A DNA stretch of 64,000 bases from Gilvibacter sp. SZ-19 (GTDB lineage Bacteria; Bacteroidota; Bacteroidia; Flavobacteriales; Flavobacteriaceae): NCBI RefSeq assembly GCF_002163875.1, contig NZ_CP019333.1, positions 2,906,864 to 2,970,863 of the forward strand, read 5' to 3'. The translations under genes and the position numbers were made by a program. The notes under the pieces were generated by a model, which ran no database searches, was not told the DNA's origin, and saw only the letters and a list, made by a program, of their open reading frames with translations. The stretch's first letter is position 1; every line of letters begins with the position of its first letter. This document shows, piece by piece, positions 1 through 7,852 of the stretch.

Positions 1-123
1 TACCTCCTATTAGCCTATTACGTAGGTGAAAAACTCAACTGGTGCACGCGTACGCTGCTTATCGTTATGGCTTGTGCTATATTGCCTTTTGGTCCGTTCT
101 ATGCAGAACGCAAATACCTGTAA
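1..123 (+). CDS. DUF3817 integral membrane protein, C-terminal fragment
   Basis: Open from the window edge, this frame gives 40 residues ending at TAA 121-123. It has a hydrophobic stretch, then a short polar loop, then a second hydrophobic stretch running into an FGPF-type ending and a basic tail. That is how I remember the C-terminus of the small DUF3817 membrane proteins, whose function is unknown. Only the last helix is visible, so the family call is tentative. The next gene starts two bases after the stop, so the two are probably co-transcribed. Confidence 0.5.
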   Translation, partial: YLLLAYYVGEKLNWCTRTLLIVMACAILPFGPFYAERKYL

Positions 124-125
124 AC

Positions 126-1379
126 ATGCAAGAAACACCTTGGCTACATTGGTTTAGAGATCTATTTTTAGAGCAAGGAGTAGGCCCGGACTGGGCTGTT
201 TATCTCAATGCAGCGATAGTCTTGATCGCTTTATTGCTTGTTTTATTTGTAGTGGATTTTATACTGCGGAAGAGTATTGTAACTGTCTTTAGACTGTTTA
301 GCGACAGGACCAAGACAAGCTTTGACGATTTTCTCTCCGAGAGTAATTTTCCACGCTTTGTCGCGCATGTCATCCCTGTGCTTATTGTCCGATACACCCT
401 AGGGCACCTTTTTGAAGACTTGCCAGTAACGCGTGGAATAAGCCTTACTGCAGTAGACGTCTATTCGGTCATTCTCGCAGCGCTTATCTGCAGAAGTGTC
501 TTGAGAAGTTTACGCGAATACTTAAAGACCAAGCCTTTATTTAACGACAAACCACTCGACAGTTATGTTCAGGTGATGATGATCATTATCTGGATAATTG
601 CCATGCTAGTAATAGCATACCGCGTGTCTGGGGAGAGTTTTATCACCTTGACCAGTTTAGGGGCCGTATCGGCCTTATTACTGCTGATCTTTAAAGACAC
701 TATACTCGGTTTTATTGCCAGTATACAGATCACAGTGAACGATATAGTCCGCATAGGCGACTGGATCACCTTTAACCGCTATGGGGCCGATGGTTATGTG
801 ACAGAAATCAATTTGGCTACGGTACGGGTACAAAACTTTGACAATACCTTTACCACTATCCCTACTTACTCCTTGATCTCGGATTCTTTTCAGAACTGGC
901 GAGGCATGCAGGAATCCGCAGGGCGAAGAATTAAACGGTCCTTACTGATAAAACAGAATTCGGTGCGTTATTTGACCGATGCCGATCTGCAAGAACTCAA
1001 AAAGATCCAACTCATCACCTCTTACATAGAGCAGCGCCAAAAGACCCATTTAGATTACAATGCGCAACATGGCTACGACAGTTCACTGATCATAAACGGA
1101 CGTCAACAGACCAATTTGGGAGTTTTTAGAAAATATATAGATGCTTATTTGCATAAGAACAACGCCATCAACAAGGACTTGTTTTTAATGGTGCGCCATT
1201 TGCAGCCTACTCCTAAAGGTATTCCGGTGGAGATCTACTGTTTCAGTTACGACAAGAACTGGGTGAATTACGAACATATTCAAGCCGATATTTTCGACCA
1301 CCTGATCGCTGCAGTGAAGTATTTTGACCTGGAGATCTACGAATACCCATCTGGAGTAGACCTCAAAGGCGAAGACTAA
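126..1379 (+). CDS. MscS-family mechanosensitive channel, YbdG-like
   Basis: A 417-residue inner-membrane channel of the MscS superfamily, which releases solutes on hypo-osmotic shock. The length matches the YbdG/MscM subfamily (about 415). Hydrophobic helices lie near residues 20-45, 75-130 and 150-180. The pore helix and beta domain follow, recognisable from the run SLGAVSALLLLIFKDTILGF and then an RIGDWI motif around residue 210. A C-terminal alpha/beta domain completes the protein. I chose ATG 126, two bases after the upstream stop; the frame is open 28 codons further upstream, but that part reads through the preceding gene. The stop overlaps the stop of the convergent thioesterase by four bases (CTAA, 1376-1379). 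Confidence 0.9.
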   Translation: MQETPWLHWFRDLFLEQGVGPDWAVYLNAAIVLIALLLVLFVVDFILRKSIVTVFRLFSDRTKTSFDDFLSESNFPRFVAHVIPVLIVRYTLGHLFEDLPVTRGISLTAVDVYSVILAALICRSVLRSLREYLKTKPLFNDKPLDSYVQVMMIIIWIIAMLVIAYRVSGESFITLTSLGAVSALLLLIFKDTILGFIASIQITVNDIVRIGDWITFNRYGADGYVTEINLATVRVQNFDNTFTTIPTYSLISDSFQNWRGMQESAGRRIKRSLLIKQNSVRYLTDADLQELKKIQLITSYIEQRQKTHLDYNAQHGYDSSLIINGRQQTNLGVFRKYIDAYLHKNNAINKDLFLMVRHLQPTPKGIPVEIYCFSYDKNWVNYEHIQADIFDHLIAAVKYFDLEIYEYPSGVDLKGED

Positions 1380-1777
1380 TCGTCTAGCTCGTCGTTTAGC
1401 CTGTCGGCCACGTATTCCACTTTTGTCTTTCCATGAGGTTTTGGTTTGCCGTCAGGACCCATACTCACCATGACAATGCGGTCTATGGTAATGATCACCT
1501 CTCGGGTCATTTTATTGCGAACCTCACACTGAAGACTTATGGAAGTAGTACCAAAATGGGCGACATCTATCCCAATTTCTACAATATCTCCCGGCTGAGC
1601 CGAACTCACAAAATTGATCTCCGACATATATTTGGTAACCACTTTAGGGTTCTCCAATTGAATGATGGTATAGAGCGCTGCCTCTTCGTCTATCCATTCT
1701 AAAAGACGACCTCCAAATAAGGTTCCGTTGGGGTTTAGATCTTCAGGCTTGATCCACTTTCTGGTGTGAAATCGCAT
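1376..1777 (-). CDS. Hotdog-fold acyl-CoA thioesterase
   Basis: A 133-residue cytosolic acyl-CoA thioesterase of the YciA/BACH type, hydrolysing acyl-CoA to free acid and CoA. The sequence has the family signature near residues 16-32: N-PNGTLFGG followed by a helix with WIDEEAA, where the Asp is the expected catalytic acid. It also has the strand VVTKYMSEINFVSSAQPGD, typical of the single-hotdog hexameric enzymes. A -7 box (TATCTTTG, minus strand, 1803-1796) lies 18 bases upstream of the ATG, so it probably has its own promoter. Substrate chain length cannot be read from the sequence. Confidence 0.88.
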   Translation of the reverse strand: MRFHTRKWIKPEDLNPNGTLFGGRLLEWIDEEAALYTIIQLENPKVVTKYMSEINFVSSAQPGDIVEIGIDVAHFGTTSISLQCEVRNKMTREVIITIDRIVMVSMGPDGKPKPHGKTKVEYVADRLNDELDD

Positions 1778-1795
1778 AAGCTTAAGGGTTTACCA

Positions 1796-1803
1796 CAAAG
1801 ATA
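1796..1803 (-). promoter_or_regulatory. -7 promoter element of the thioesterase gene
   Basis: TATCTTTG on the minus strand matches the Bacteroidota -7 consensus TAnnTTTG exactly and lies 18 bases before the ATG at 1777. I see no clear TTTG -33 element at the usual 19-21 base spacing. Confidence 0.5.
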
Positions 1804-1843
1804 CGGCTTTGATGCTGTTAAAATTTGTGAAATCCGTATCTTT
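1797..1843. repeat. Inverted repeat between divergent genes
   Basis: AAAGATACGG (1797-1806) and CCGTATCTTT (1834-1843) form perfect 10-bp arms separated by 27 bases. Each arm contains an outward-facing -7-like TATCTTT: TATCTTTG on the minus strand for the thioesterase, and TATCTTTC on the plus strand for the LolA-like gene. The symmetry may therefore be two mirrored promoters rather than a regulator site. Confidence 0.5.
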
Positions 1844-1907
1844 CATGTAACAAATTCGGCCTGATGAGGTCTAACACTTGTGATCAAAAAAAATTAAAAA
1901 TTATCCG

Positions 1908-2666
1908 ATGAAAATCTTAAAAACACTAAGCATTCTATTGGTAATGGCTTTTGCCGTTCCGACTCAGGCACAAACTGTCGACGAAATTCTCAACAACTAT
2001 TTTGAGAATACCGGCGGAATCGAAGCCTGGAACAAACTAGAAGCCATGCAAATGACTGCTATGGCCAACGCCCAAGGAATGGAGATCCCGGTAACGGTAA
2101 TCCAAACCAAAGACGGGAAAATGTTGATCAAGATCAACTTCCAAGGGCAAGAGATAGTACAACAAGCTTATGATGGAGAAACCATGTGGGCTACTAACTT
2201 TATGACTCAGCAACCAGAAAAGGCCGATGCCGAAGCTACTGCAAACATGAAGTTACAAACCAAAGACTTCCCATCTCCTTTCTTGAACTACAAAGAAAAA
2301 GGCTTCACTGTGGAGCTTTTGGGCGAAGAGGTTAAAGAAGGTACAGAGACCTACAAGATCAAATTGACTCAAGCGCCTCGTATGGTAGACGGAAAAGAAG
2401 TTCCTAACGTAAGCTTCTACTACTTTGAAAAGGAAAACTTTGTTCCTATCATGTCAGAGACCGAGATTCCTTCAGGACCAGCTGCAGGGCAAATGGCGGT
2501 TTCCACTATGAGTGACTACCAAGAGGTAGACGGACTTTATTTCCCATTCGATATGGGTATGGGTGGTCAGTCTATCATGGTAAAAGATATTGTTCTTAAT
2601 CCAGATCTAGAAGACGCCATGTTCGCATTCCCTGAGACTGCAGAAGGCGAAGACGATAAGGACTAA
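1908..2666 (+). CDS. LolA-like secreted protein (outer-membrane lipoprotein-sorting fold)
   Basis: A 252-residue secreted protein. The N-terminus is a clear signal peptide of about 22 residues ending in TQAQ, so the mature protein is periplasmic or exported. The rest alternates strands with aromatic and Gly/Gln-rich turns: an early ENTGGIEAWNKL helix, YDGETMWATN in the middle, and VDGLYFPFDM near the end. That pattern fits the LolA/LolB-type half-barrel family common in Bacteroidota and often labelled outer-membrane lipoprotein-sorting protein. It is unlikely to be the housekeeping LolA and its cargo is unknown. The tail is very acidic. A strong terminator structure follows, so this is a single-gene unit. 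Confidence 0.75.
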   Translation: MKILKTLSILLVMAFAVPTQAQTVDEILNNYFENTGGIEAWNKLEAMQMTAMANAQGMEIPVTVIQTKDGKMLIKINFQGQEIVQQAYDGETMWATNFMTQQPEKADAEATANMKLQTKDFPSPFLNYKEKGFTVELLGEEVKEGTETYKIKLTQAPRMVDGKEVPNVSFYYFEKENFVPIMSETEIPSGPAAGQMAVSTMSDYQEVDGLYFPFDMGMGGQSIMVKDIVLNPDLEDAMFAFPETAEGEDDKD

Positions 2667-2678
2667 TTACACTTCAGG

Positions 2679-2760
2679 GCTGTTTAAACGTGGGCGGGAG
2701 TTCTTCTTGCCGTGTGCTTCACAAAAGCTTATAGCACATGCGTTTAAACAGCTTTTTTTT
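2679..2760 (+). terminator. Rho-independent terminator with nested stems
   Basis: A perfect 12-bp outer stem, GCTGTTTAAACG (2679-2690) with CGTTTAAACAGC (2741-2752), is followed by eight T. The 50-base interior holds a second hairpin, TGTGCT (2713-2718) with AGCACA (2733-2738). The outer stem plus T-run is a good terminator for the LolA-like gene. The large structured interior is unusual. Confidence 0.8.
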
Positions 2761-2786
2761 TGCTAACCAATACAAAATTTAATCAG

Positions 2787-5700
2787 ATGAAAAGAATTCT
2801 CTTTGCACTGACAGCGCTGTTATGCCTCCCGGCAGTTAATGCGCAAGACATTGCTTTAAAAGGCAAAGAACTCTTTGGTGATATGCGCGCCCGTCATATT
2901 GGGCCTGCTCTAATGAGTGGACGTATCATCGATATGGAAACACACCCCACAGATCCGCGAATTGTATATGCTGGAACCGCTGGTGGTGGTGTTTGGCGAT
3001 CTAGCGATGGAGCTGCAACCTTCTCTCCTATTTTTGACGAGCACGCACAGTCTATTGGTAGTGTTGCCGTAGATCCTAAAAATCCAGACCAAGTGATCTG
3101 GGTAGGGACTGGAGAGATCTGGACCCGTAATTCTGTTTCTATAGGCGATGGACTATACAAGTCTACAGATGGAGGCGCGAACTGGGATAAGATCGGTTTC
3201 GAGAAATCGGAACGCATTGCCTCTATTGTGATCAACCCAGAAAACACAGATATAGTTTATGTCGGTGTGCTGGGAGCCCTGTGGAGTGACAGCGATGAGC
3301 GCGGTGTTTACAAGACCACAGATGGCGGAAAGACTTGGGATAAGGTCCTCTATGTAGACCAAACCACCGGTGCTGCAGATGTAATCATGGATCCGGAGAA
3401 TCCGAATGTGCTCTATGCTTCTATGTGGGAGTTTAGACGCTCCGGATGGGGATTTAGCTCAGGAGGCGCCAATTCTGCCCTTTACAAATCAACCGATGCA
3501 GGTAAGACCTGGAACAAGATACACAACGGATTCCCTGCTGGCGATCTAGGAAGGATCGCTGTTGCGGTTGCTCCTAGCGACAACAGTATCTTATACGCAG
3601 TTCTAGAGACCGAAGACAAATCTAAAAATGGACTTTGGAAGTCTACAGATGCTGGCGCCAGCTGGGAACATCTAAACAACGACTTTGGACTTACTGTCCG
3701 TCCTTTTTACTTTTCTAGAATCACCATAGACCCTAGAAACCCTGATGTTGTGGTTAAAGGTGGTTTGAGTGGTTCTATTAGTCGTGACGGAGGAAAGACC
3801 TTTAAATCGCTAGGAAATATGCACAGTGATATCCACGATGTGGTTTTCCATATCAATGACAGCGATATCATGTACGCCGGAACCGATGGTGGTGTTTACC
3901 GCTCTTGGAATGGAGGTACTACTTTTGAGATCGTTGAGAACTTGCCACTTTCGCAATTCTATCAGATCAGCGTTGACGATGCGGAGCCCTATAATGTTTA
4001 TGGTGGCTTACAAGACAACGGTTCTTGGTGGGGGCCTAACTCATCTCCGGGTGGTGTTAACGCTCGCGACTGGAACAGTGTTGGTGCTGGCGACGGTTTC
4101 CGAGTGCTGAAACATCCGACCAAAAACATCATTTATTCAGAAATGCAAGGTGCCGAGAATGTTTGGCGCTACGATGTAGATAAGAACCGTACGCGTACCA
4201 TTCAGCCGCGTCCTAAGAAAGGAGATCCGGAGCTACGTTTCAATTGGAACGCTCCTATGGCGGTAAGTGTGCATCAGCCAGATCGATTCTATATGGGTAG
4301 CCAGTTCGTTCACAAATCGGAAGATATGGGCGACACTTGGGAGATCATTTCTCCGGACCTTACGACCAATGATCCTGCTAAGCAAGATCAGTCGCAATCT
4401 GGTGGGCTTTCTATTGATAACTCCGGAGCGGAGAATCACACGACCATCTTTACCATTGCAGAATCTCCATTGAACGAGAACGTACTATGGGTAGGAACAG
4501 ACGATGGAAACGTACAAGTTACTCGCGATGGCGGAAAGAACTGGGAAAACGTTACCGCAAATTTGGTAGGGATTCCTGCCAATACTTGGGTATATCACAT
4601 AGAAGCTAGTGTGCATGGCGAAGGTACTGCTTATGTAGTTTTTGAAGGACACACCTCAGGTGACATGAAGCCTTATGCGCTAAAGACTACAGATTACGGT
4701 AAAACTTGGAAGAACATCATTTCTGATGATGTGGTTGGTTTTGTCCGCAACATCCAAGAAGATTACGAAAGCGAAGACTTGCTATTCCTAGGGACAGAGT
4801 TTGGACTTTATGTGAGTATCGACGGCGGAAATAACTGGTCTCAGTTTACCAACAATATGCCTCCGGTTGCCGTTCACTTTATCGATCTGCAAAAGCAGAC
4901 CAATGATTTGGTAATGGGTACGCACGGTCGTGGGGTGATCATCATTGACGATATTTCTCCTTTGCGTGAGTTGAGTCAAGAGGTATTAAGCAAGGACGTT
5001 CACTTCTTTGCTTCAGAACCGACCATTATGGTAGAAGAAAGTGGTTTTAGCGGAAGCTTTGGAGGAGAAACCCAATTTGTGGGGCAGAACTCCCCTACTT
5101 CTGCGCGTATTGTGTACTACCTTAAAAAGCGCCACACTTTTGGTAAAATGACCATGGAGATCCAAGATATGGAAGGAAATGTGATCTCTACTTTGGGCCC
5201 TGGAAAGTCTAAGGGTATCAATGTGGTGTACTGGAACTACACTTCGGCACAACCAAAAGTTGCAGAGGCCAAGACCTTGAGCTTCGGTGGTTTCACCTCT
5301 CCTCGAGTGCCTGCCGGAAAGTACAAAGTGGTAATGACCAAAAAGAACGACGTCTACGAAACGGAGATCGAGTTAAAATACGATCCGAATTCTTTGACTA
5401 CTCTTGAGGAACGCAAGCAGCAGGAGCAAATGACCAAAACGCTTTACGATATGGTAGAAGATATGGCCTACGTGGTTTACACCATGAACCAGACCATGGA
5501 TTATGCCGAAAGTGTGATGGAGTCCAATCCGAAGTCAAAAAAGGTAGCGCAGAACTTACACGATGCCTTAACCGCCTTAATGAAGGATATGGTTGTAACC
5601 ACCGGTGATAACTATGTGGCTTCTGCCGAGCCTGAGCTTCGCGAAAAAATGACCGAACTCTACAGTAATGTAGCTACGAATTTCGACGGGGTAAGTGCTT

Positions 5701-5864
5701 CCGATATGGCGAGTTTTGATCTTATCAATACCGAGTATCAAGAGGCGCTGGGGCGTTTAGAGGCCATAATGAACAAAGAGGGTAAGAAGTTCAACAGCTT
5801 CTTGAGCAAAAATGACCTTCCTATGGTAAGCCTGAAGACCAAAGACGAGTTCCTGGAGAACTAA
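2787..5864 (+). CDS. Secreted BNR/Asp-box beta-propeller protein (VPS10/sortilin-like)
   Basis: A 1025-residue exported protein with a signal peptide ending in VNAQ near residue 20. The first 700 residues carry at least eight Asp-box (BNR) motifs of the form S/T-x-D-x-G-x-x-W, at about residues 124, 175, 232, 284, 331, 577, 632 and 675, plus a degenerate one near 72. This is a multi-bladed propeller as in VPS10/sortilin and sialidase-like folds. The C-terminal 300 residues are a beta-sandwich followed by a helical tail. Such proteins are abundant in marine Flavobacteria and are often labelled glycosyl hydrolase, but I see no catalytic residues that would justify an enzyme name. ATG 2787 is chosen because the signal peptide starts there. 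It is monocistronic, with terminators on both sides. Confidence 0.85.
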   Translation: MKRILFALTALLCLPAVNAQDIALKGKELFGDMRARHIGPALMSGRIIDMETHPTDPRIVYAGTAGGGVWRSSDGAATFSPIFDEHAQSIGSVAVDPKNPDQVIWVGTGEIWTRNSVSIGDGLYKSTDGGANWDKIGFEKSERIASIVINPENTDIVYVGVLGALWSDSDERGVYKTTDGGKTWDKVLYVDQTTGAADVIMDPENPNVLYASMWEFRRSGWGFSSGGANSALYKSTDAGKTWNKIHNGFPAGDLGRIAVAVAPSDNSILYAVLETEDKSKNGLWKSTDAGASWEHLNNDFGLTVRPFYFSRITIDPRNPDVVVKGGLSGSISRDGGKTFKSLGNMHSDIHDVVFHINDSDIMYAGTDGGVYRSWNGGTTFEIVENLPLSQFYQISVDDAEPYNVYGGLQDNGSWWGPNSSPGGVNARDWNSVGAGDGFRVLKHPTKNIIYSEMQGAENVWRYDVDKNRTRTIQPRPKKGDPELRFNWNAPMAVSVHQPDRFYMGSQFVHKSEDMGDTWEIISPDLTTNDPAKQDQSQSGGLSIDNSGAENHTTIFTIAESPLNENVLWVGTDDGNVQVTRDGGKNWENVTANLVGIPANTWVYHIEASVHGEGTAYVVFEGHTSGDMKPYALKTTDYGKTWKNIISDDVVGFVRNIQEDYESEDLLFLGTEFGLYVSIDGGNNWSQFTNNMPPVAVHFIDLQKQTNDLVMGTHGRGVIIIDDISPLRELSQEVLSKDVHFFASEPTIMVEESGFSGSFGGETQFVGQNSPTSARIVYYLKKRHTFGKMTMEIQDMEGNVISTLGPGKSKGINVVYWNYTSAQPKVAEAKTLSFGGFTSPRVPAGKYKVVMTKKNDVYETEIELKYDPNSLTTLEERKQQEQMTKTLYDMVEDMAYVVYTMNQTMDYAESVMESNPKSKKVAQNLHDALTALMKDMVVTTGDNYVASAEPELREKMTELYSNVATNFDGVSASDMASFDLINTEYQEALGRLEAIMNKEGKKFNSFLSKNDLPMVSLKTKDEFLEN

Positions 5865-5886
5865 TTGTCTTATAAACAAATATTTA

Positions 5887-5912
5887 AGGGTTCCTTCGGG
5901 AGCCCTTTTTTG
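5887..5912 (+). terminator. Rho-independent terminator
   Basis: AGGGTTCC, a TTCG tetraloop, then GGAGCCCT and a T-run. The seven-base core stem has one G-T wobble. It lies 22 bases after the stop of the propeller gene. Confidence 0.85.
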
Positions 5913-5992
5913 TTGATAGAACTGTTCATAACTGTAGGTAAATTCCGCCTAGCTCGGGACTTCTTATTGTAATTTTAATAAACCTTACTGCC

Positions 5993-6400
5993 ATGGATGA
6001 TAGAGACCGCCAATTATTGGACATCAGACCTCAGATCCCTTCTGCCAGAATCTTAGATTCTATGAGTGCAGAAGAGTACTTTCAAAACAGCACCCTCCGC
6101 CCTATTGCCAAACTTCAGAACGAGCTCTTGCTAGATATGTTCAGAAACTATATCCGCAAGCATAAGAATGTTTTCTATGAGCTATCTGTAGAGAAACGCT
6201 TGGATTATATAGAAAATGCCATTCACAAAGACATGAAGTTCAGAAATTCTTTAAAAGGGATGATCATCGGACAGTTCACTGTGGAGGAATACAGGCTATA
6301 TACCTTACATTCTAGCGCTTTGAACAAGCGCATGATGAATATTGTAAAGGAACGCCTTAAAAGTCAGCTGCAGGTCTTAGAATATCAGTACGCGTACTAG
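5993..6400 (+). CDS. Conserved flavobacterial protein of unknown function (135 aa)
   Basis: A 135-residue helical, soluble protein with no signal peptide. The core is LRPIAKLQNELLLDMFRNYI followed by a helix ending KRLDYIENAIHKDMKFRNSLKGMIIGQFTVEEY. I recognise this as a small protein conserved across Flavobacteriaceae and often called glyoxalase in databases. I see none of the VOC-fold metal residues or beta-alpha-beta units that such a name would require, so I reject that function. The last 24 bases overlap the end of the convergent DUF3307 gene. Confidence 0.75.
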   Translation: MDDRDRQLLDIRPQIPSARILDSMSAEEYFQNSTLRPIAKLQNELLLDMFRNYIRKHKNVFYELSVEKRLDYIENAIHKDMKFRNSLKGMIIGQFTVEEYRLYTLHSSALNKRMMNIVKERLKSQLQVLEYQYAY

Positions 6401-7108
6401 GCTTCCTATTAAAATACTCAAGGCAAAACTCATCAGCGTACCAATGAGTACGTATTCGGTCTGTTTGCGTGCGTTTCCAGTCTTTGAATCACCAAAACGC
6501 AAAATAGACTTCGCGCCTATCAAAAAACCGATAGCCCCAAAGTTATCTGTGAGAATTAGGGTAAAGATCAAAATACGCTCAAAGATCCCGATCACTCTAC
6601 CTGCACTCTCTAAACTGCTCAAGGCCTCTTCTTCTGCGATTTCTTCCTGCCACTTCTTGGTTGCCTTTCCTATAATGAATCCGACGGGGAAGATCACTAA
6701 TAAATAACCCGTTGTAATTGCCAAAAAGTAGGGACTAGTAAAGAATTCTTTCAGCCCTTTGAGCACCTCGACTTGCTCAGCATTCAAATACCACCAGGCC
6801 AATGCCAGTACAAGCACATGAAGGAATTGATCTATTAGAAACACCTTGAGGTTGTCTTCTTTTGCCCGTAGTTTCCAGAGATCGATAAAGAAATGAGTAA
6901 CCGCAATGCCAATGGGCACCAAAAAACTCGTCCATTGCTGTAAGAGCAAGTAGGTCAACAGTCCTGCGAGAATAGCGTGAAAATACAAGAACCAAGACTT
7001 GGCCTTTAATTGCTGTTTATGGCTTACCCAAGCTTTGGTTTGAAAGACAAAGTCTGTTAGAACATGAGCCAACAACAACTGTAAAGCGATCAATAAGGAA
7101 TCATTCAT
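6377..7108 (-). CDS. DUF3307 membrane protein
   Basis: A 243-residue polytopic inner-membrane protein. The N-terminal third matches DUF3307: an LLAHVLTDFVFQT helix with conserved His/Asp near residues 13-20, then HKQQLKAKSWFLYFHA, and a VTHFFIDLWK helix with His and Asp near 70. Six or seven hydrophobic segments are visible. The buried His/Asp pairs suggest a membrane metal site, but no activity is known. Its start overlaps the SatD-like gene by eight bases (7101-7108), so the two are translated from one message. The downstream end overlaps the convergent 135-residue protein by 24 bases. Confidence 0.85.
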   Translation of the reverse strand: MNDSLLIALQLLLAHVLTDFVFQTKAWVSHKQQLKAKSWFLYFHAILAGLLTYLLLQQWTSFLVPIGIAVTHFFIDLWKLRAKEDNLKVFLIDQFLHVLVLALAWWYLNAEQVEVLKGLKEFFTSPYFLAITTGYLLVIFPVGFIIGKATKKWQEEIAEEEALSSLESAGRVIGIFERILIFTLILTDNFGAIGFLIGAKSILRFGDSKTGNARKQTEYVLIGTLMSFALSILIGSLVRVLIF

Positions 7109-7763
7109 GGCAATGTGTTTTTATAAGACTTTCAAAACGCCGCAGTAAACCTTGGATCTCCTGCCAGCTAGCCGCCTTCTTTCTGAGATTTATAGCCGCC
7201 TGACTGCGATCTAGTTGGTCTGCGATCTCTTGTTCCTTATAGCCTTTTAATAGGTAGTACACTACCTCAGAAGATGCTACCGACCAACGGTCTGTGACAT
7301 TGTCCAAGAAGGCAAAGGTAGTGTCCAGCTCGGCGTTGATATCCGCATCGGCACACTGAAACTGGGTTTTTCTTCCTAAGGATTTCATCCCATCCAAAAG
7401 TCGTCCGGAATATTGATAGGCCATACCGTTAGCAGTATGAACCTCCTGTTGAGGAAATTCACCCTCCCCTACACCTATGGCTAGACGCACATCGCCCATC
7501 GGGATCACAGCTTTAGAGATCATAGGGTCAATTTGAGCCTTGGTAACTGTAGCTTTTAATCGCAAGGCTATGCGCAGTGCCAAACTAGGTTCTTGCAGCA
7601 CCACTTGAAAACTATCTCCTCGAAACATATCAAAACGAACGGCTCCAGGGAATTCTTCAGTAAGCTTTGCAAATTCACCCTGTAGTTCCTCTAGAATGAA
7701 TTCCAGCTGCTTCTTCTTGTATTTGGTAGAGTCGATTAAATCGGCAGTAATTACAGCGATCAT
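7101..7763 (-). CDS. SatD-family protein with C-terminal helix-turn-helix
   Basis: A 220-residue soluble protein. The N-terminal half opens with an IAVITADLIDST strand-loop and contains FDMFRGDSFQVVLQ and VRLAIGVGEG. This is the SatD arrangement, which resembles the palm core of class III nucleotide cyclases. Residues about 175-210 (KGYKEQEIADQLDRSQAAINLRKKAAS) form a convincing helix-turn-helix. It overlaps the DUF3307 membrane gene by eight bases; SatD-DUF3307 pairing is recurrent in Bacteroidota. Three identical-spacing palindromes lie directly before its ATG, so autoregulation is likely. My inference is a cytosolic sensor-repressor controlling its membrane partner. The ligand is unknown. 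Confidence 0.8.
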   Translation of the reverse strand: MIAVITADLIDSTKYKKKQLEFILEELQGEFAKLTEEFPGAVRFDMFRGDSFQVVLQEPSLALRIALRLKATVTKAQIDPMISKAVIPMGDVRLAIGVGEGEFPQQEVHTANGMAYQYSGRLLDGMKSLGRKTQFQCADADINAELDTTFAFLDNVTDRWSVASSEVVYYLLKGYKEQEIADQLDRSQAAINLRKKAASWQEIQGLLRRFESLIKTHCHE

Positions 7764-7772
7764 AGTATTAAT

Positions 7773-7794
7773 TTATAAGCTAAAATACTTATAA
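7773..7794. promoter_or_regulatory. Palindromic operator 1 upstream of satD-like gene
   Basis: TTATAAG-N8-CTTATAA, a perfect 7-bp dyad in a 22-bp unit. It lies nine bases before the ATG of the SatD-like gene and is the first of three units with identical geometry. Confidence 0.8.
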
Positions 7795-7801
7795 TTTTTA
7801 T

Positions 7802-7823
7802 ATATAAGCCTTTTGACTTATAA
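7802..7823. promoter_or_regulatory. Palindromic operator 2 upstream of satD-like gene
   Basis: ATATAAG-N8-CTTATAA, the same dyad with one mismatch in the left arm. Its centre is exactly 29 bp from that of operator 1. Confidence 0.8.
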
Positions 7824-7830
7824 TTTATTT

Positions 7831-7852
7831 TTATAAGCTATATGACTTATAA
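7831..7852. promoter_or_regulatory. Palindromic operator 3 upstream of satD-like gene
   Basis: TTATAAG-N8-CTTATAA, perfect arms, centred exactly 29 bp from operator 2. It overlaps the last codons of the upstream DUF2461 gene, whose stop codon is at 7847-7849. Confidence 0.8.

Noticed and set aside
7773-7852. A short CRISPR-like array
   Set aside because: The repeated unit is itself a dyad with a variable 8-base centre, units are separated by only 7 bases, and no cas genes are present; an operator array fits better.
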